A stretch of 64,000 nucleotides of DNA from Xanthocytophaga sp031424975 (GCA_031424975.1 JANPIL010000141.1:12885-76884); one strand, 5' to 3'. Shown: positions 50,108-59,622, counted from the first letter of the stretch. A program made the numbers and translations. Notes: generated by a model not told the origin, from the sequence alone.

Positions 50108-50485
50108 TTAATTTTCTTTTTTCGTAGCAGCAGATGCAGCAGTATTTTTTGAATCTAAAACTATGGTTATGTGGTTGGAACGCTTTCGTATACGATGTCC
50201 ACGTCCTTGTGGAGCGGGTCTTAATCGTTTAAGCATTCGCCCTTCATCCACAAAAATCATCTTTATAAACAGGTTTGCTTCCTCTATCCTCTCCGCCTCA
50301 TTTGATTGTTCCCAGTTAGCTATTGCAGAAAGGAGTAATTGTTCGATTTTTTTGGATCCGGACTTCGAATCGTAACGAAGAAGGTTCAGCGCATCATTTA
50401 CACGTCTTCCTCTTACCATGTCCGCTATAAGCCTCATTTTTTGAGGAGAGGTAGGGACGTTTCTTAGTTTAGCTGTTGATTCCAT
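50108..50485 (-). CDS. rplV: 50S ribosomal protein L22
   Basis: The 125-residue L22 shows RNVPTSPQKMRLIADMVRGR and GRMLKRLRPAPQGRGHRIRK, the part that lines the exit tunnel. Its ATG overlaps the rpsS stop as TAATG. Confidence 0.97.
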   Translation of the reverse strand: MESTAKLRNVPTSPQKMRLIADMVRGRRVNDALNLLRYDSKSGSKKIEQLLLSAIANWEQSNEAERIEEANLFIKMIFVDEGRMLKRLRPAPQGRGHRIRKRSNHITIVLDSKNTAASAATKKEN

Positions 50486-50763
50486 TATTTTTTACCTTTA
50501 TCCTTGTTACCCGAATGACCTCTGAAATTACGAGTCGGCGAAAACTCACCCAATTTGTGCCCTACCATATTCTCGGTGACGTATACTGGAATAAATTTAT
50601 TCCCATTATGAACCGCAAATGTATGACCCACGAAATCAGGTGAAATAGTTGAACGCCGTGCCCAAGTCTTTATAACGGATTTCTTACCTGACCTGCCGAC
50701 ATTCTCTATTTTACTTGATAATCGAAAATCTACGTAAGGCCCTTTTTTAATTGAACGTCCCAT
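50485..50763 (-). CDS. rpsS: 30S ribosomal protein S19
   Basis: The 92-residue S19 begins MGRSIKKGPYVDFRLSSKIE and ends with KLGEFSPTRNFRGHSGNKDK. It contacts S13 in the 30S head. It overlaps rplV by one base. Confidence 0.98.
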   Translation of the reverse strand: MGRSIKKGPYVDFRLSSKIENVGRSGKKSVIKTWARRSTISPDFVGHTFAVHNGNKFIPVYVTENMVGHKLGEFSPTRNFRGHSGNKDKGKK

Positions 50764-50799
50764 TTATGCGAATTGAATTTTACTTATGGAAGTTATATT

Positions 50800-51624
50800 T
50801 TATTTTCGGTTTTTGCGACCCATGATTAAGTCATTCGAATATTTCTTTGGCTTTCTTGTTTTCTTGCCCTTCGCATAAAGTCCGTTACGTGAACGTGGTT
50901 GCCCTCCAGATGCCTTTCCCTCACCACCACCCATTGGATGGTCTACTGGATTCATTGCAACCCCACGTACACGGGGACGACGACCCAACCAGCGCTTACG
51001 ACCTGCTTTTCCAAGGCTTACATTCATGTGATCTGCATTTGACACAGACCCTATAGTAGCCATACATGTAACCAACACCAATCGCATTTCTCCTGAAGGA
51101 AGTTTAAGCGTTGCATATTTCCCCTCACGTGCTACTAACTGTGCATACGTTCCCGCACTGCGAGCCATGGCTCCACCCCGACCAGGCTGCAGTTCTATGT
51201 TGTGTACAACAGTTCCCATTGGTATGTCGGATAAAGGAAGTGCATTCCCGACTTCAGGAACAGAACCAGCACCTGAACTCACAATTTGACCAACGGATAT
51301 TCCTGTAGGAGCAATTATATATCTTTTTTCTCCATCAGCATATGTCAATAAAGCTATACGAGCTGATCGGTTTGGATCATATTCAACTGTATCAACGGTA
51401 GCACTTATGTGTTTATCTCTTTTAAAGTCTATTATGCGATACCTGCGTTTGTGACCACCGCCTATGTAACGCATGGCTCGATGTCCACTATCGTTTCTTC
51501 CCCCACTTTTCTTTATCGCCGCAGTAAGGGGCTTGTAAGGCTTACTTACTGTGATTTCCTCAAACGCAGGGGCGACTCTAAATCGTTGACCTGGTGTAGT
51601 TGGTTTTAGTTTTTTTACAGCCAT
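50800..51624 (-). CDS. rplB: 50S ribosomal protein L2
   Basis: The 274-residue L2 is needed for subunit association and peptidyl transfer. RSAGTYAQLVAREGKYATLK and RGVAMNPVDHPMGGGEGKAS, which includes the conserved histidine, are diagnostic. Confidence 0.98.
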   Translation of the reverse strand: MAVKKLKPTTPGQRFRVAPAFEEITVSKPYKPLTAAIKKSGGRNDSGHRAMRYIGGGHKRRYRIIDFKRDKHISATVDTVEYDPNRSARIALLTYADGEKRYIIAPTGISVGQIVSSGAGSVPEVGNALPLSDIPMGTVVHNIELQPGRGGAMARSAGTYAQLVAREGKYATLKLPSGEMRLVLVTCMATIGSVSNADHMNVSLGKAGRKRWLGRRPRVRGVAMNPVDHPMGGGEGKASGGQPRSRNGLYAKGKKTRKPKKYSNDLIMGRKNRK

Positions 51625-51684
51625 TTTCGTAAACTTTTACTTCAGAGGAGAGCGTGCTGTGACACATGCCATTAAATTCGCCAG

Positions 51685-51969
51685 TTATTCTCCGTAAAAA
51701 TCAATTACCTCGCCATCAGATAATGATATCATTGCCTTTTTATAGGTACTTGTACGTCCTCTGCTTACTTTCGACTGGCTTGAACGAGATTTAGCTTTGC
51801 CTACGCATCGAATAGTTCTGACTACATTAACATTAACATTATACAAACTTTCGATTGCTTTTTTTATTTCAATTTTATTGGCACTCTTGTCAACCTCAAA
51901 AGTATACACTCCCTTTTCGGACATTGCATTTGCTTTCTCAGTTATGATTGGCTTTTTTATAATACTCAT
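51685..51969 (-). CDS. rplW: 50S ribosomal protein L23
   Basis: The 94-residue L23 begins MSIIKKPIITEKANAMSEKG and contains IKKAIESLYNVNVNVVRTIR. It is the docking site for trigger factor and SRP at the tunnel exit. Confidence 0.96.
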   Translation of the reverse strand: MSIIKKPIITEKANAMSEKGVYTFEVDKSANKIEIKKAIESLYNVNVNVVRTIRCVGKAKSRSSQSKVSRGRTSTYKKAMISLSDGEVIDFYGE

Positions 51970-51977
51970 GATTGTGA

Positions 51978-52601
51978 TTATTTTAACAATTCTTCAATTT
52001 TCGACAGTGAGGTTTCACTTATAAACAGGTGATCCGCATGTATCAAGGCGTGAGTATTCAACTGATTGACTAACATTACTTTTGCCTTTGGAAGATTACG
52101 GCTGGATAAGACAACATTCATGTTCGTTTCTGGCAGCACCATTAGCGTTTTTTTATCAGCCGCACCCAAACTTTGCAGTATTTTCAGATAGTCTTTCGTC
52201 CGTGGCTGATTCAAAGTAAATTCCTCCAGAATTGTAATCGAGTCTTTTGCTTTGTAAGAGAGGGCGGACTTGCGAGCCAGTTCTTTTACTTTTTTGTTTA
52301 ATTTGAAGCCGTAATCGCGTGGGACCGGTCCAAAAACGCGACCGCCATGACGGTACAGAGGGTTTTTAATGCTTCCTTTTCGCGAGCCTCCCGTACCTTT
52401 TTGCTTGTGCAACTTACGCGTGGAGCCATGAACTTCATTTCGCTGTTTTGCCTTATGTGTTCCTTGGCGTTGATTGGCCATGAACTGCTTTACATCCAAA
52501 TAGATGGCGTGATTGTTTGGTATTATTCCAAAAATAGAGTCAACAAGGACAACCTTCCTGCCTGTATCTTTTCCGTCGATGCTATGTATTGCGATTTCCA
52601 T
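51978..52601 (-). CDS. rplD: 50S ribosomal protein L4
   Basis: The 207-residue L4 has the tunnel loop HGSTRKLHKQKGTGGSRKGS and GRVFGPVPRDYGFKLNKKVK. In other bacteria it also represses the S10 operon; no such leader is evident here. Confidence 0.97.
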   Translation of the reverse strand: MEIAIHSIDGKDTGRKVVLVDSIFGIIPNNHAIYLDVKQFMANQRQGTHKAKQRNEVHGSTRKLHKQKGTGGSRKGSIKNPLYRHGGRVFGPVPRDYGFKLNKKVKELARKSALSYKAKDSITILEEFTLNQPRTKDYLKILQSLGAADKKTLMVLPETNMNVVLSSRNLPKAKVMLVNQLNTHALIHADHLFISETSLSKIEELLK

Positions 52602-52640
52602 AAAAAATATCTGTCATTGTTGCGTGAGAAAGTTCGCGCA

Positions 52641-53276
52641 TTACATAAATTCTCTGTGATTGTCTATAACAACAAATGAACTTTTCGCTCCCGGAACCGA
52701 GCCGCTGACCAGAATCAGATTCTTTTCGGGAATTACTTTTAAGATACGCAGATTCTGGATAGTAACACGGTTGCCACCAGTTCTGCCTGCCATTCGTAAT
52801 CCTTTAAAAACACGAGCCGGGAAAGAACAAGCCCCTATTGATCCCGGGTGGCGCTGGCGATTGTGTTGGCCGTGGGTTGCTCCTCCAACACCACTGAAAC
52901 CATGCCTCTTAACAACACCTTGAAAACCTTTTCCTTTGGAAGTTCCTACAACATCTATGAATTCTCCCGCTTCACACACGTCTTCTGCTTTTACCGTATC
53001 CCCCAGACTCACGTCTATTAAAAAATCCTTAAATTCTACCAGTTTACGCTTAGGGGTTGTGTTTGCTTTTTTGAAATGCCCCAGCAAAGGCTTTGTCGTG
53101 TTTTTCTCTCTCTTGTCACCGAAAGCAAGTTGTATCGCCGCATATCCATCGGTTTGCATAGTTTTAACCTGCGTTACGGCACATGGCCCAGCTTCAATAA
53201 CGGTACATGCCACACTTTCACCATTTTCAGTGAAAATGGTAGTCATTCCGATTTTCTTTCCTATTATCCCTGACAT
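52641..53276 (-). CDS. rplC: 50S ribosomal protein L3
   Basis: The 211-residue L3 shows MSGIIGKKIGMTTIFTENGE and KGFQGVVKRHGFSGVGGATH. It lies near the peptidyl transferase centre. It is separated from rpsJ by 223 bp and probably has its own promoter (53336-53364). Confidence 0.97.
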   Translation of the reverse strand: MSGIIGKKIGMTTIFTENGESVACTVIEAGPCAVTQVKTMQTDGYAAIQLAFGDKREKNTTKPLLGHFKKANTTPKRKLVEFKDFLIDVSLGDTVKAEDVCEAGEFIDVVGTSKGKGFQGVVKRHGFSGVGGATHGQHNRQRHPGSIGACSFPARVFKGLRMAGRTGGNRVTIQNLRILKVIPEKNLILVSGSVPGAKSSFVVIDNHREFM

Positions 53277-53335
53277 GGTTGCTTAAAAAATATATTTGTA
53301 CGTTGCCATCAAGAATCTTCTCTTCAAAATAGCAA

Positions 53336-53364
53336 CAAACTACCTTTTTGAAACGGATTGCAAA
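53336..53364 (-). promoter_or_regulatory. Candidate promoter upstream of rplC
   Basis: On the minus strand TTTG (53361-53364) lies 18 nt before TAGTTTG (53336-53342), close to the Bacteroidota -33/-7 pattern, in the 223-bp gap between rpsJ and rplC. Confidence 0.45.
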
Positions 53365-53499
53365 GGTAATGATTGAGAATGGTATTGCAAGAAAATGTTA
53401 AAAAAAATCATTATTTGGTCGCTTGCCTTCATTGCAAGAAACATATTGCCACCAAACTAATCTATTTGTGCGCAATCGAATTTCCCTTACAAGTTCGCG

Positions 53500-53805
53500 T
53501 CAGACCTTAATTTCCACGTCAACGCCGCTCGGAAGCTCAAGTTTCATCAATGCATCTACCGTTTTTGCACTTGATGAATGAATATCAATTAACCGCTTGT
53601 ACGTGCATAACTGAAATTGCTCGCGCGACTTTTTGTTTACGTGTGGAGAGCGCAAAACAGTAAACCTTTCCATCTCCGTTGGCAAAGGAATCGGACCACT
53701 TACCACAGCACCCGTAGATTTAACAGCCTTAACAATTCTTTCGCACGATTTGTCCACGAGGCTGTGGTCAAATGACTTTAATTTGATGCGGATTTTCTGT
53801 GTCAT
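53500..53805 (-). CDS. rpsJ: 30S ribosomal protein S10
   Basis: The 101-residue S10 begins MTQKIRIKLKSFDHSLVDKS and has SGPIPLPTEMERFTVLRSPH. It works in the ribosome and, as NusE, in antitermination. It follows fusA by 107 bp. Confidence 0.98.
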   Translation of the reverse strand: MTQKIRIKLKSFDHSLVDKSCERIVKAVKSTGAVVSGPIPLPTEMERFTVLRSPHVNKKSREQFQLCTYKRLIDIHSSSAKTVDALMKLELPSGVDVEIKV

Positions 53806-53912
53806 TTTATCAAAGTTCGTTAATCAAATTCAAAAATTTTTTCCCAGCACGAGGGTTCGAACATATGTGTTTGGCCGTATCAAACCTCGCAACCTGCACG
53901 GTAAAGGAAAAA

Positions 53913-56054
53913 TTACTTTGCCCCCTTTATTCTGGCAATCTCTACTTCTGCCAAGTTAGAAGGCAGTATTTCGTAGTGCGAAAACGTCAAACTGGCAGCA
54001 GCTCGACCTGAGGTGATTGTCCGTAGGTCTGTTACATACCCGAACAATTTTGATAGCGGCACATCGGCCTTTACAACTTGGGAACCAGCTTTACTATCCA
54101 TTCCTTTCATCACGCCACGACGCCGGTTCAAGTCACCAGTAACAGGGCCGGTGAATTCATCGGGGGTTATAACCTCCACGCTCATTATTGGTTCAAGCAA
54201 TTTGGGGCCGGCTTGCTTTGCTGCTTCCCGGAAACCATCGCGGGCGGCTATCTCAAAGGAAAGCGAATCCGAATCCACGTCATGATAGGAGCCATGGAAC
54301 AATCGGATTTTCATGTTATCCAATGGAAACCCTGCTAATGTGCCAGTTTTCATGGCTTCCGCAAAGCCTTTTTCCACTGCCGGAATAAATTCCCGTGGAA
54401 TCACACCGCCCACAATTCCATTTACAAACTGGAAACTCAAGGTGGGATTAGCTACTTTCCACTCCTCATCTACTGGGCTCATTTCAAACACGATGTCCGC
54501 AAATTTTCCACGGCCACCGGTTTGTTTCTTGAACAATTCACGGTGTTCAACCGACTTAGTGATGGTTTCCTTGAAAGCGACTTGTGGCGCACCTTGATTG
54601 ATTTCAACATTGAATTCACGCCGCATCCGGTCAATAATAATCTCCAAGTGCAACTCACCCATACCTCTCAGAATGGTTTGACCTGTCTCCTGATCCGTTT
54701 CCACACGGAGCGTAGGATCTTCCTCCACCAACTTTGTAATGGCATTGCTCAACTTATCGGCATCCGCTTGTTTCTTAGGCTCAATAGCATACCCGATTAC
54801 CGGCTCGGGGAAACTCATTGATTCAAGTATGATAGGCTTATCTTCAAACACAAGTGTGTCGCCGGTTTTTATATCCTTGAAGCCCACACCTGCCGCAATA
54901 TCACCCGCCTCCACCTTGTCAATCGGGTTTTGTTTGTTGGCATGCATCTGCATCAGGCGAGAAATGCGTTCTTTTTTGCCGGTACGCATATTTAATACGT
55001 AAGACCCCGCATCCAAGAAGCCGGAATACACACGAAAGAATGCCAGACGACCTACGTAAGGATCAGTGGCAATTTTGAAAGCCAAGGCAGCAAAAGGTTC
55101 CTTGTTATCCGCTTTCCTTTCCTCTTCCTTTCCCGTATCCGGATTTTCCCCTTTAACGGGAGGCAAATCCATGGGAGACGGCAAGTATGCCATCACAGCA
55201 TCCAGCATGGTCTGTACGCCTTTGTTTTTGAAAGCAGAACCGCACAACACTGGGGTTATATCCATGGCTATCGTCGCCTTACGGATAGCAACCATCAGTT
55301 CGTCGCGGGTGATGGTATCAGGGTTATCAAAGAATTTTTCCAGCAACTTGTCATCATATTCGGCAATCGACTCCACCAGATATTGCCGCCACTCATTAGC
55401 CGTTTCCACTAAGTCTTCCGGAATCTCAACTACTTTGTAAGTCTTGCCTTTATCCTCCTCATTCCAAATAATTCCTTGCATAGTCAGCAAGTCCACTACG
55501 CCCTTGAACTGGGCTTCAGCCCCAATGGGAATTTGCAAGGGAACGGGCTTAGCACTGAGTTTTTCCTTTATCTCCTTTACGCAATTGTAGAAGTCAGCAC
55601 CATCACGATCCATCTTGTTGACAAAACAGAGGCGGGGCACACCATATTTGTTGGCTTGCCGCCATACTGTTTCGGATTGAGGTTCGACACCCGAAACCGC
55701 ATCAAACAATGCCACCGCACCATCAAGCACACGCAAAGAACGTTCGACTTCCACAGTAAAATCCACGTGGCCGGGTGTGTCAATCAGGTTAATCTCGTAT
55801 GTTTTGGTGACACCTGCAATAGGATCACCTTGTTCGGTCGGGTAATTCCACTGCGAATGGGTAGCGGCAGACGTAATCGTGATTCCTCGCTCCTGTTCCT
55901 GCACCATCCAATCCATTGTGGCGGCACCATCATGGACTTCCCCTATCTTATGGGTTCTTCCGGTATAATAAAGAATGCGTTCACTTGTGGTGGTTTTACC
56001 AGCATCAATGTGAGCCATGATGCCAATGTTGCGCAGATAATGTAAATCGGCCAT
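53913..56054 (-). CDS. fusA: Elongation factor G
   Basis: The 713-residue GTPase drives translocation and, with RRF, ribosome recycling. G1 is IMAHIDAGKTTTSERILYYT, G3 DTPGHVDFTVEVERSL and G4 FVNKMDRDGADFY. Domain IV shows GGVIPREFIPAVEKGFAEAM. It lies between rpsG and rpsJ. Confidence 0.98.
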   Translation of the reverse strand: MADLHYLRNIGIMAHIDAGKTTTSERILYYTGRTHKIGEVHDGAATMDWMVQEQERGITITSAATHSQWNYPTEQGDPIAGVTKTYEINLIDTPGHVDFTVEVERSLRVLDGAVALFDAVSGVEPQSETVWRQANKYGVPRLCFVNKMDRDGADFYNCVKEIKEKLSAKPVPLQIPIGAEAQFKGVVDLLTMQGIIWNEEDKGKTYKVVEIPEDLVETANEWRQYLVESIAEYDDKLLEKFFDNPDTITRDELMVAIRKATIAMDITPVLCGSAFKNKGVQTMLDAVMAYLPSPMDLPPVKGENPDTGKEEERKADNKEPFAALAFKIATDPYVGRLAFFRVYSGFLDAGSYVLNMRTGKKERISRLMQMHANKQNPIDKVEAGDIAAGVGFKDIKTGDTLVFEDKPIILESMSFPEPVIGYAIEPKKQADADKLSNAITKLVEEDPTLRVETDQETGQTILRGMGELHLEIIIDRMRREFNVEINQGAPQVAFKETITKSVEHRELFKKQTGGRGKFADIVFEMSPVDEEWKVANPTLSFQFVNGIVGGVIPREFIPAVEKGFAEAMKTGTLAGFPLDNMKIRLFHGSYHDVDSDSLSFEIAARDGFREAAKQAGPKLLEPIMSVEVITPDEFTGPVTGDLNRRRGVMKGMDSKAGSQVVKADVPLSKLFGYVTDLRTITSGRAAASLTFSHYEILPSNLAEVEIARIKGAK

Positions 56055-56112
56055 AATTCTGATTACCTGTCGGTAGTAATGTTTGGTTTTTTTAAAGCGG
56101 GTTCGATTCTCA

Positions 56113-56146
56113 CAAGAAAAGCGGACAATTCAGCCGCTTTTCCTTG
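56113..56146. terminator. Hairpin in the rpsG-fusA gap
   Basis: AAAAGCGG and CCGCTTTT pair around ACAATTCAG in the 176-bp gap. It may attenuate or punctuate transcription between rpsG and fusA. Confidence 0.45.
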
Positions 56147-56230
56147 CAGACGGAACAAGGTGGTTTAACTTTTTGAGAAAGATTGCCTCCGTTTAAATTT
56201 CAGGCATTCCATCCGGCTTTGCACCCTACA

Positions 56231-56698
56231 TCAGAATCTGAAGTGCGAGAAAGCTTTGTTTGCATCGGCCATGCGGTGCGTGTCATCTTTCTTTTTCACT
56301 GCGGCACCTTCGCCTTTGGCAGCGGCAACAATTTCGCCCGCCAGCCTTTCGGTCATTGTCTTCTCTCCTCGCCGACGCGAATACATAATCATCCACTTGA
56401 TTCCCAATGCCTGCTTCCTTTCGGGGCGAATCTCCGTGGGTACCTGGAATGTTGCACCACCCACTCGGCGGCTGCGTACTTCCACACCGGGCATAATGTT
56501 GTTCAAAGCTTTTCTCCAAATGTCCAAGCCATTTTCGCTGGTGCGTTTGGACACCATTTCAACCGCGTCGTAGAAAATAGCATACGCGGTGCTTTTCTTG
56601 CCATCATACATCAGAGAATTAACAAATTTGGTCACCAGCACATCCTTGAACTTAGGATCGGGCAATACGTAGCGTTTTTTGGGTTTCGACTTTCTCAT
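56231..56698 (-). CDS. rpsG: 30S ribosomal protein S7
   Basis: The 155-residue S7 begins MRKSKPKKRYVLPDPKFKDV and shows RVGGATFQVPTEIRPERKQA. It nucleates the 3' domain of 16S rRNA. Confidence 0.98.
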   Translation of the reverse strand: MRKSKPKKRYVLPDPKFKDVLVTKFVNSLMYDGKKSTAYAIFYDAVEMVSKRTSENGLDIWRKALNNIMPGVEVRSRRVGGATFQVPTEIRPERKQALGIKWMIMYSRRRGEKTMTERLAGEIVAAAKGEGAAVKKKDDTHRMADANKAFSHFRF

Positions 56699-56859
56699 GG
56701 CTTTCGTGTGTGTTTACACAGCGCTTCTCCGGAATTTTACCACCGAATACTCACGATATTTTGTGTTTTTATGAAATATATAAGTTGAATGGCGAATTTT
56801 ACTTACTTAAAACGCACTGTTTTCTTCGGCTGCTTTTTTCCAAAAACCTTTCTGCCCGG

Positions 56860-57261
56860 CTATTTCTTTTTGGCCGGTGCTGGCTGACCCGGTTTCGGTC
56901 TTTTCGCGCCGTACTTTGAACGCCCTTGCTTACGGTTGGCTACGCCAGCCGTGTCCAACGCGCCACGCACAATGTGGTAGCGAACACCCGGCAAATCCTT
57001 CACCCTGCCACCTCGGATAAGCACGATTGAGTGTTCCTGCAAATTGTGCCCCTCGCCCGGAATGTACGCGTTCACTTCCTTCGTATTACTCAAACGGATG
57101 CGAGCTACCTTGCGCAAAGCTGAATTCGGCTTCTTTGGCGTAGTCGTGTACACGCGGGTACACACTCCCCGGCGCTGCGGGCATGAATCCAAGGCGGGTG
57201 ATTTGGACTTAAACTCCAGCTTTACCCTTCCCTTGCGTACTAACTGTTGGATGGTTGGCAT
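56860..57261 (-). CDS. rpsL: 30S ribosomal protein S12
   Basis: The 133-residue S12 begins MPTIQQLVRKGRVKLEFKSK and contains TTPKKPNSALRKVARIRLSN and RGGRVKDLPGVRYHIVRGAL. The PKKPNS lysine, mutated in streptomycin-resistant strains of other species, is present as wild type. It is the first gene of the str-S10-spc-alpha series. Confidence 0.98.
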   Translation of the reverse strand: MPTIQQLVRKGRVKLEFKSKSPALDSCPQRRGVCTRVYTTTPKKPNSALRKVARIRLSNTKEVNAYIPGEGHNLQEHSIVLIRGGRVKDLPGVRYHIVRGALDTAGVANRKQGRSKYGAKRPKPGQPAPAKKK

Positions 57262-57310
57262 TTATGAATAATTTTTGGCGTTGCTTGATTGGGTTTTTAT
57301 TTTGGGAATG

Positions 57311-57341
57311 CAAAATTAGGGCTTTCCGTGAGGAATACAAA
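57311..57341 (-). promoter_or_regulatory. Promoter of the rpsL-led superoperon
   Basis: On the minus strand TTTG (57338-57341), a 19-nt spacer and TAATTTTG (57311-57318) match the Bacteroidota consensus exactly, 50 nt before rpsL. Confidence 0.75.
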
Positions 57342-57389
57342 AATCTTATACAATTTTTCCATCGCGTTCTGATTTGGCTCCTGCCAAAA

Positions 57390-57425
57390 GCAAAAAGTCG
57401 CGGTTGTGAACTGCGACTTTTTGCG
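57390..57425 (-). terminator. Terminator after purE
   Basis: AAAAAGTCGCAGTT and AACCGCGACTTTTT form a stem-loop with T-run on the minus strand, about 115 bp after the purE stop. Confidence 0.85.
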
Positions 57426-57483
57426 TAGAACCAATGAAAATGCCCCTTTCAGGCTATCTGAAACGCTTGTGTGCCTACCCTCG

Positions 57484-57512
57484 AAAATAGTATCTTTCTA
57501 AAACCCGAAACC
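57484..57512 (+). repeat. 29-bp bipartite repeat, copy 30
   Basis: The first half is exact; the second half is GAAACC. It lies between the purE stop and its terminator. Confidence 0.8.
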
Positions 57513-57535
57513 TGTAATCCGAAATTTCAGATTGG

Positions 57536-58024
57536 TTAGAATTGGGGCTGGTTAAGACGTTCATTCATTTTTTCGACCCGGTTTTTCAATTCCTCCTTGT
57601 AGCGAGCCAGCTTGTCGGCAATCTTCTCGTCAGACACGCTCAGGATCTGAGCGGCCAAAATGGCGGCATTTTTTGCGCCATCTAACGCAACCGTGGCTAC
57701 CGGAACGCCGCCGGGCATTTGCAATATGGACAGTATGGAATCCCAGCCGTCAATGGAATTGGAGGATTTGACGGGAACCCCGATGACTGGCAAGGTTGTC
57801 ATGGCGGCTACCATGCCGGGCAGATGCGCCGCGCCGCCCGCCCCGGCAATGATTACTTTAATGCCACGTCCGCGGGCATTTTGCGCGTATTCCACCATGC
57901 GCAGTGGTGTGCGGTGTGCCGACACAACGGATATTTCGTAAGGGATATTCAATTCCTGCAACATATTGGCCGCGTCTGACATGACCCTGAAATCAGATTC
58001 GCTACCCATGATTATTCCTATCAT
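57536..58024 (-). CDS. purE: N5-carboxyaminoimidazole ribonucleotide mutase
   Basis: The 162-residue class I PurE moves the carboxyl group from N5-CAIR to C4 in purine synthesis. MIGIIMGSESDFRVMSDAAN, VSAHRTP near residue 40 and AGAGGAAHLPGMVAAMTTLP are the family's binding loops. The ATG at 58024 is chosen. It follows purK, which makes its substrate, by 198 bp with a 29-bp repeat between. Confidence 0.96.
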   Translation of the reverse strand: MIGIIMGSESDFRVMSDAANMLQELNIPYEISVVSAHRTPLRMVEYAQNARGRGIKVIIAGAGGAAHLPGMVAAMTTLPVIGVPVKSSNSIDGWDSILSILQMPGGVPVATVALDGAKNAAILAAQILSVSDEKIADKLARYKEELKNRVEKMNERLNQPQF

Positions 58025-58179
58025 ATATTTATTTGAATGCAATTGAAAATATGGCTTTGCAACCGTTAATATTTTTCATGGAAAAAATAACATTATTTCC
58101 CGAATGCAAATATAACGACTTTTCACGGCGGCGAGAAAGGGTTTACAAAGAATTTTGTGTTGGCTGGATGGCGATTGAC

Positions 58180-58208
58180 AAAATAGTATCTTCCGAATGT
58201 GCCAAACC
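58180..58208 (+). repeat. 29-bp bipartite repeat, copy 31
   Basis: Both halves are exact. It lies 14 nt after the purK stop, between purK and purE. Confidence 0.9.
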
Positions 58209-58222
58209 CACCTTCCCCACGC

Positions 58223-59386
58223 TCAGCGACTGAGTACTTTCAGTTTTTTCCGCACTAAAGCCACCTTGCCACCCAATGAATCGGGATTGTCGTCGATGAT
58301 GGTGACGTGACCCATCTTGCGGAATGGCTTGGTCATCGCTTTGCCGTACAAATGTGGATACACGCCCGGCATTTCCAACACCTCATTCATTCCTTTATAA
58401 TACGCACTGCCCGAGTGGCCGTCCTCGCCAAGCAGGTTCACCATTGCCGCCAACGTTCTTGCTTGCGTATCGCCCAGCGGCAAGCCCAAGATGGCGCGCA
58501 GGTGCTGCTCAAATTGCGAGGTGTGGTTGGCCTTAATGGTATGGTGGCCGCTGTTGTGAGGGCGCGGCGCGGATTCGTTCACCAAAATTTTGCCGTCTTT
58601 GGTCAAAAACATCTCAACCGCCAACAAACCCACAATGCCCAGGCTTTCGGCAACTTGGCGGGCTATTTCATCGGCCTGCTGCGCAATCAGTGGCGCAATC
58701 ATGGCCGGGGCAAACAAGTATTCGACCAGATTTTTTTCGGGATGGAAAACCAGCTCCACCACCGGAAAAGTTTTGATTTCGCCCGTCACGGAGCGGGCCG
58801 TAATCACCGAAATCTCCTTTTCAAAATCCACGGCCTTTTCCAGCAGGCTCGGTTCCTGGAAAGCCTTGTGCAAGTCGGCAACCGAGTCGAGGCGTTGCAC
58901 GCCCCGCCCATCGTAGCCCAGCTTACCCAGTTTTTGGAACGCGGGCAGGAAACCCGTTTGGCGCGCTACGGCATCAGCATCGTCGGTGAGTACAAAGTCG
59001 GCAGTCGGGATGTGGTGTTGCCGGTAAAACTGTTTCTGCACCCGCTTGTCCTGGATGGTGCGAATCACCGACGGTTGCGGATGCACTTTCACACCTTCGG
59101 CTTGCAGTTTTTCAAGTGCCTCCACATTCACGTGTTCAATCTCAATGGTCAGCACATCCACAGTTTTACCAAACGCGCAAACCGCCGCAAAATCCATCAG
59201 TGAGCCTTGTACAAACTCGTGCGCCAAGTGTTTGCAAGGCGCATCAGCATCGCCATCCATCACCTTAATATATATGTTCAAGTCAATGGCCGCCTGAATC
59301 AGCATCCGGCCCAGTTGCCCGCCACCGAGAATGCCTAATTTGAAGTCCTTATCGAAAGGGTTCTTGGATTGCGGGTTTTGGGTCAT
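58223..59386 (-). CDS. purK: N5-carboxyaminoimidazole ribonucleotide synthetase
   Basis: The 387-residue ATP-grasp enzyme carboxylates AIR. KLGILGGGQLGRMLIQAAID near residue 16 is the N-terminal nucleotide-like fold, and FLTKDGKILVNESAPRPHNS near residue 260 carries the ATP-grasp metal ligands. I start at the ATG at 59386 (MTQNPQSK); ten further codons upstream come from 29-bp repeat copy 32 and would need a TTG start. Confidence 0.95.
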   Translation of the reverse strand: MTQNPQSKNPFDKDFKLGILGGGQLGRMLIQAAIDLNIYIKVMDGDADAPCKHLAHEFVQGSLMDFAAVCAFGKTVDVLTIEIEHVNVEALEKLQAEGVKVHPQPSVIRTIQDKRVQKQFYRQHHIPTADFVLTDDADAVARQTGFLPAFQKLGKLGYDGRGVQRLDSVADLHKAFQEPSLLEKAVDFEKEISVITARSVTGEIKTFPVVELVFHPEKNLVEYLFAPAMIAPLIAQQADEIARQVAESLGIVGLLAVEMFLTKDGKILVNESAPRPHNSGHHTIKANHTSQFEQHLRAILGLPLGDTQARTLAAMVNLLGEDGHSGSAYYKGMNEVLEMPGVYPHLYGKAMTKPFRKMGHVTIIDDNPDSLGGKVALVRKKLKVLSR

Positions 59387-59399
59387 GGGCGGCAAAGGG

Positions 59400-59428
59400 G
59401 GTTTGGGCTTTTTCAAAGATACTATTTT
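59400..59428 (-). repeat. 29-bp bipartite repeat, copy 32
   Basis: Both halves are exact. It lies 13 nt upstream of purK. Confidence 0.9.
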
Positions 59429-59492
59429 GGAAGGCCCGGTTACGGATGTTTTCTGGAAAATGCGGCAGCCGGCCTATTGCCAAAATCCGCCC

Positions 59493-59533
59493 GAAAATAA
59501 AAATCCTCTGAATCGGTGCGATCCAGAGGATTT
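59493..59533 (-). terminator. Terminator after tRNA-Ala
   Basis: AAAATCCTCTG and CAGAGGATTTT pair immediately after the tRNA CCA end, with a T-rich tail on the minus strand. Confidence 0.85.
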
Positions 59534-59610
59534 TGGTGGAGCGTATCGGAGTCGAACCGATGACCTCTTCACTGCCAGCGAAGCGCTCTAGCCAACTGAG
59601 CTAACACCCC
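59534..59610 (-). tRNA. tRNA-Ala (anticodon GGC)
   Basis: The 77-nt gene folds as a cloverleaf: 5' GGGGTGT pairs with ACGCTCC, the D arm is GCTC/GAGC, the anticodon stem CTTCG/TGAAG closes loop CTGGCAG (anticodon GGC), and the T arm is TCGG/CCGA with TTCGACT. The acceptor stem has the G3:U70 pair that identifies alanine tRNA. The CCA end is encoded. Confidence 0.96.
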
Positions 59611-59622
59611 GAACTTGAATTG

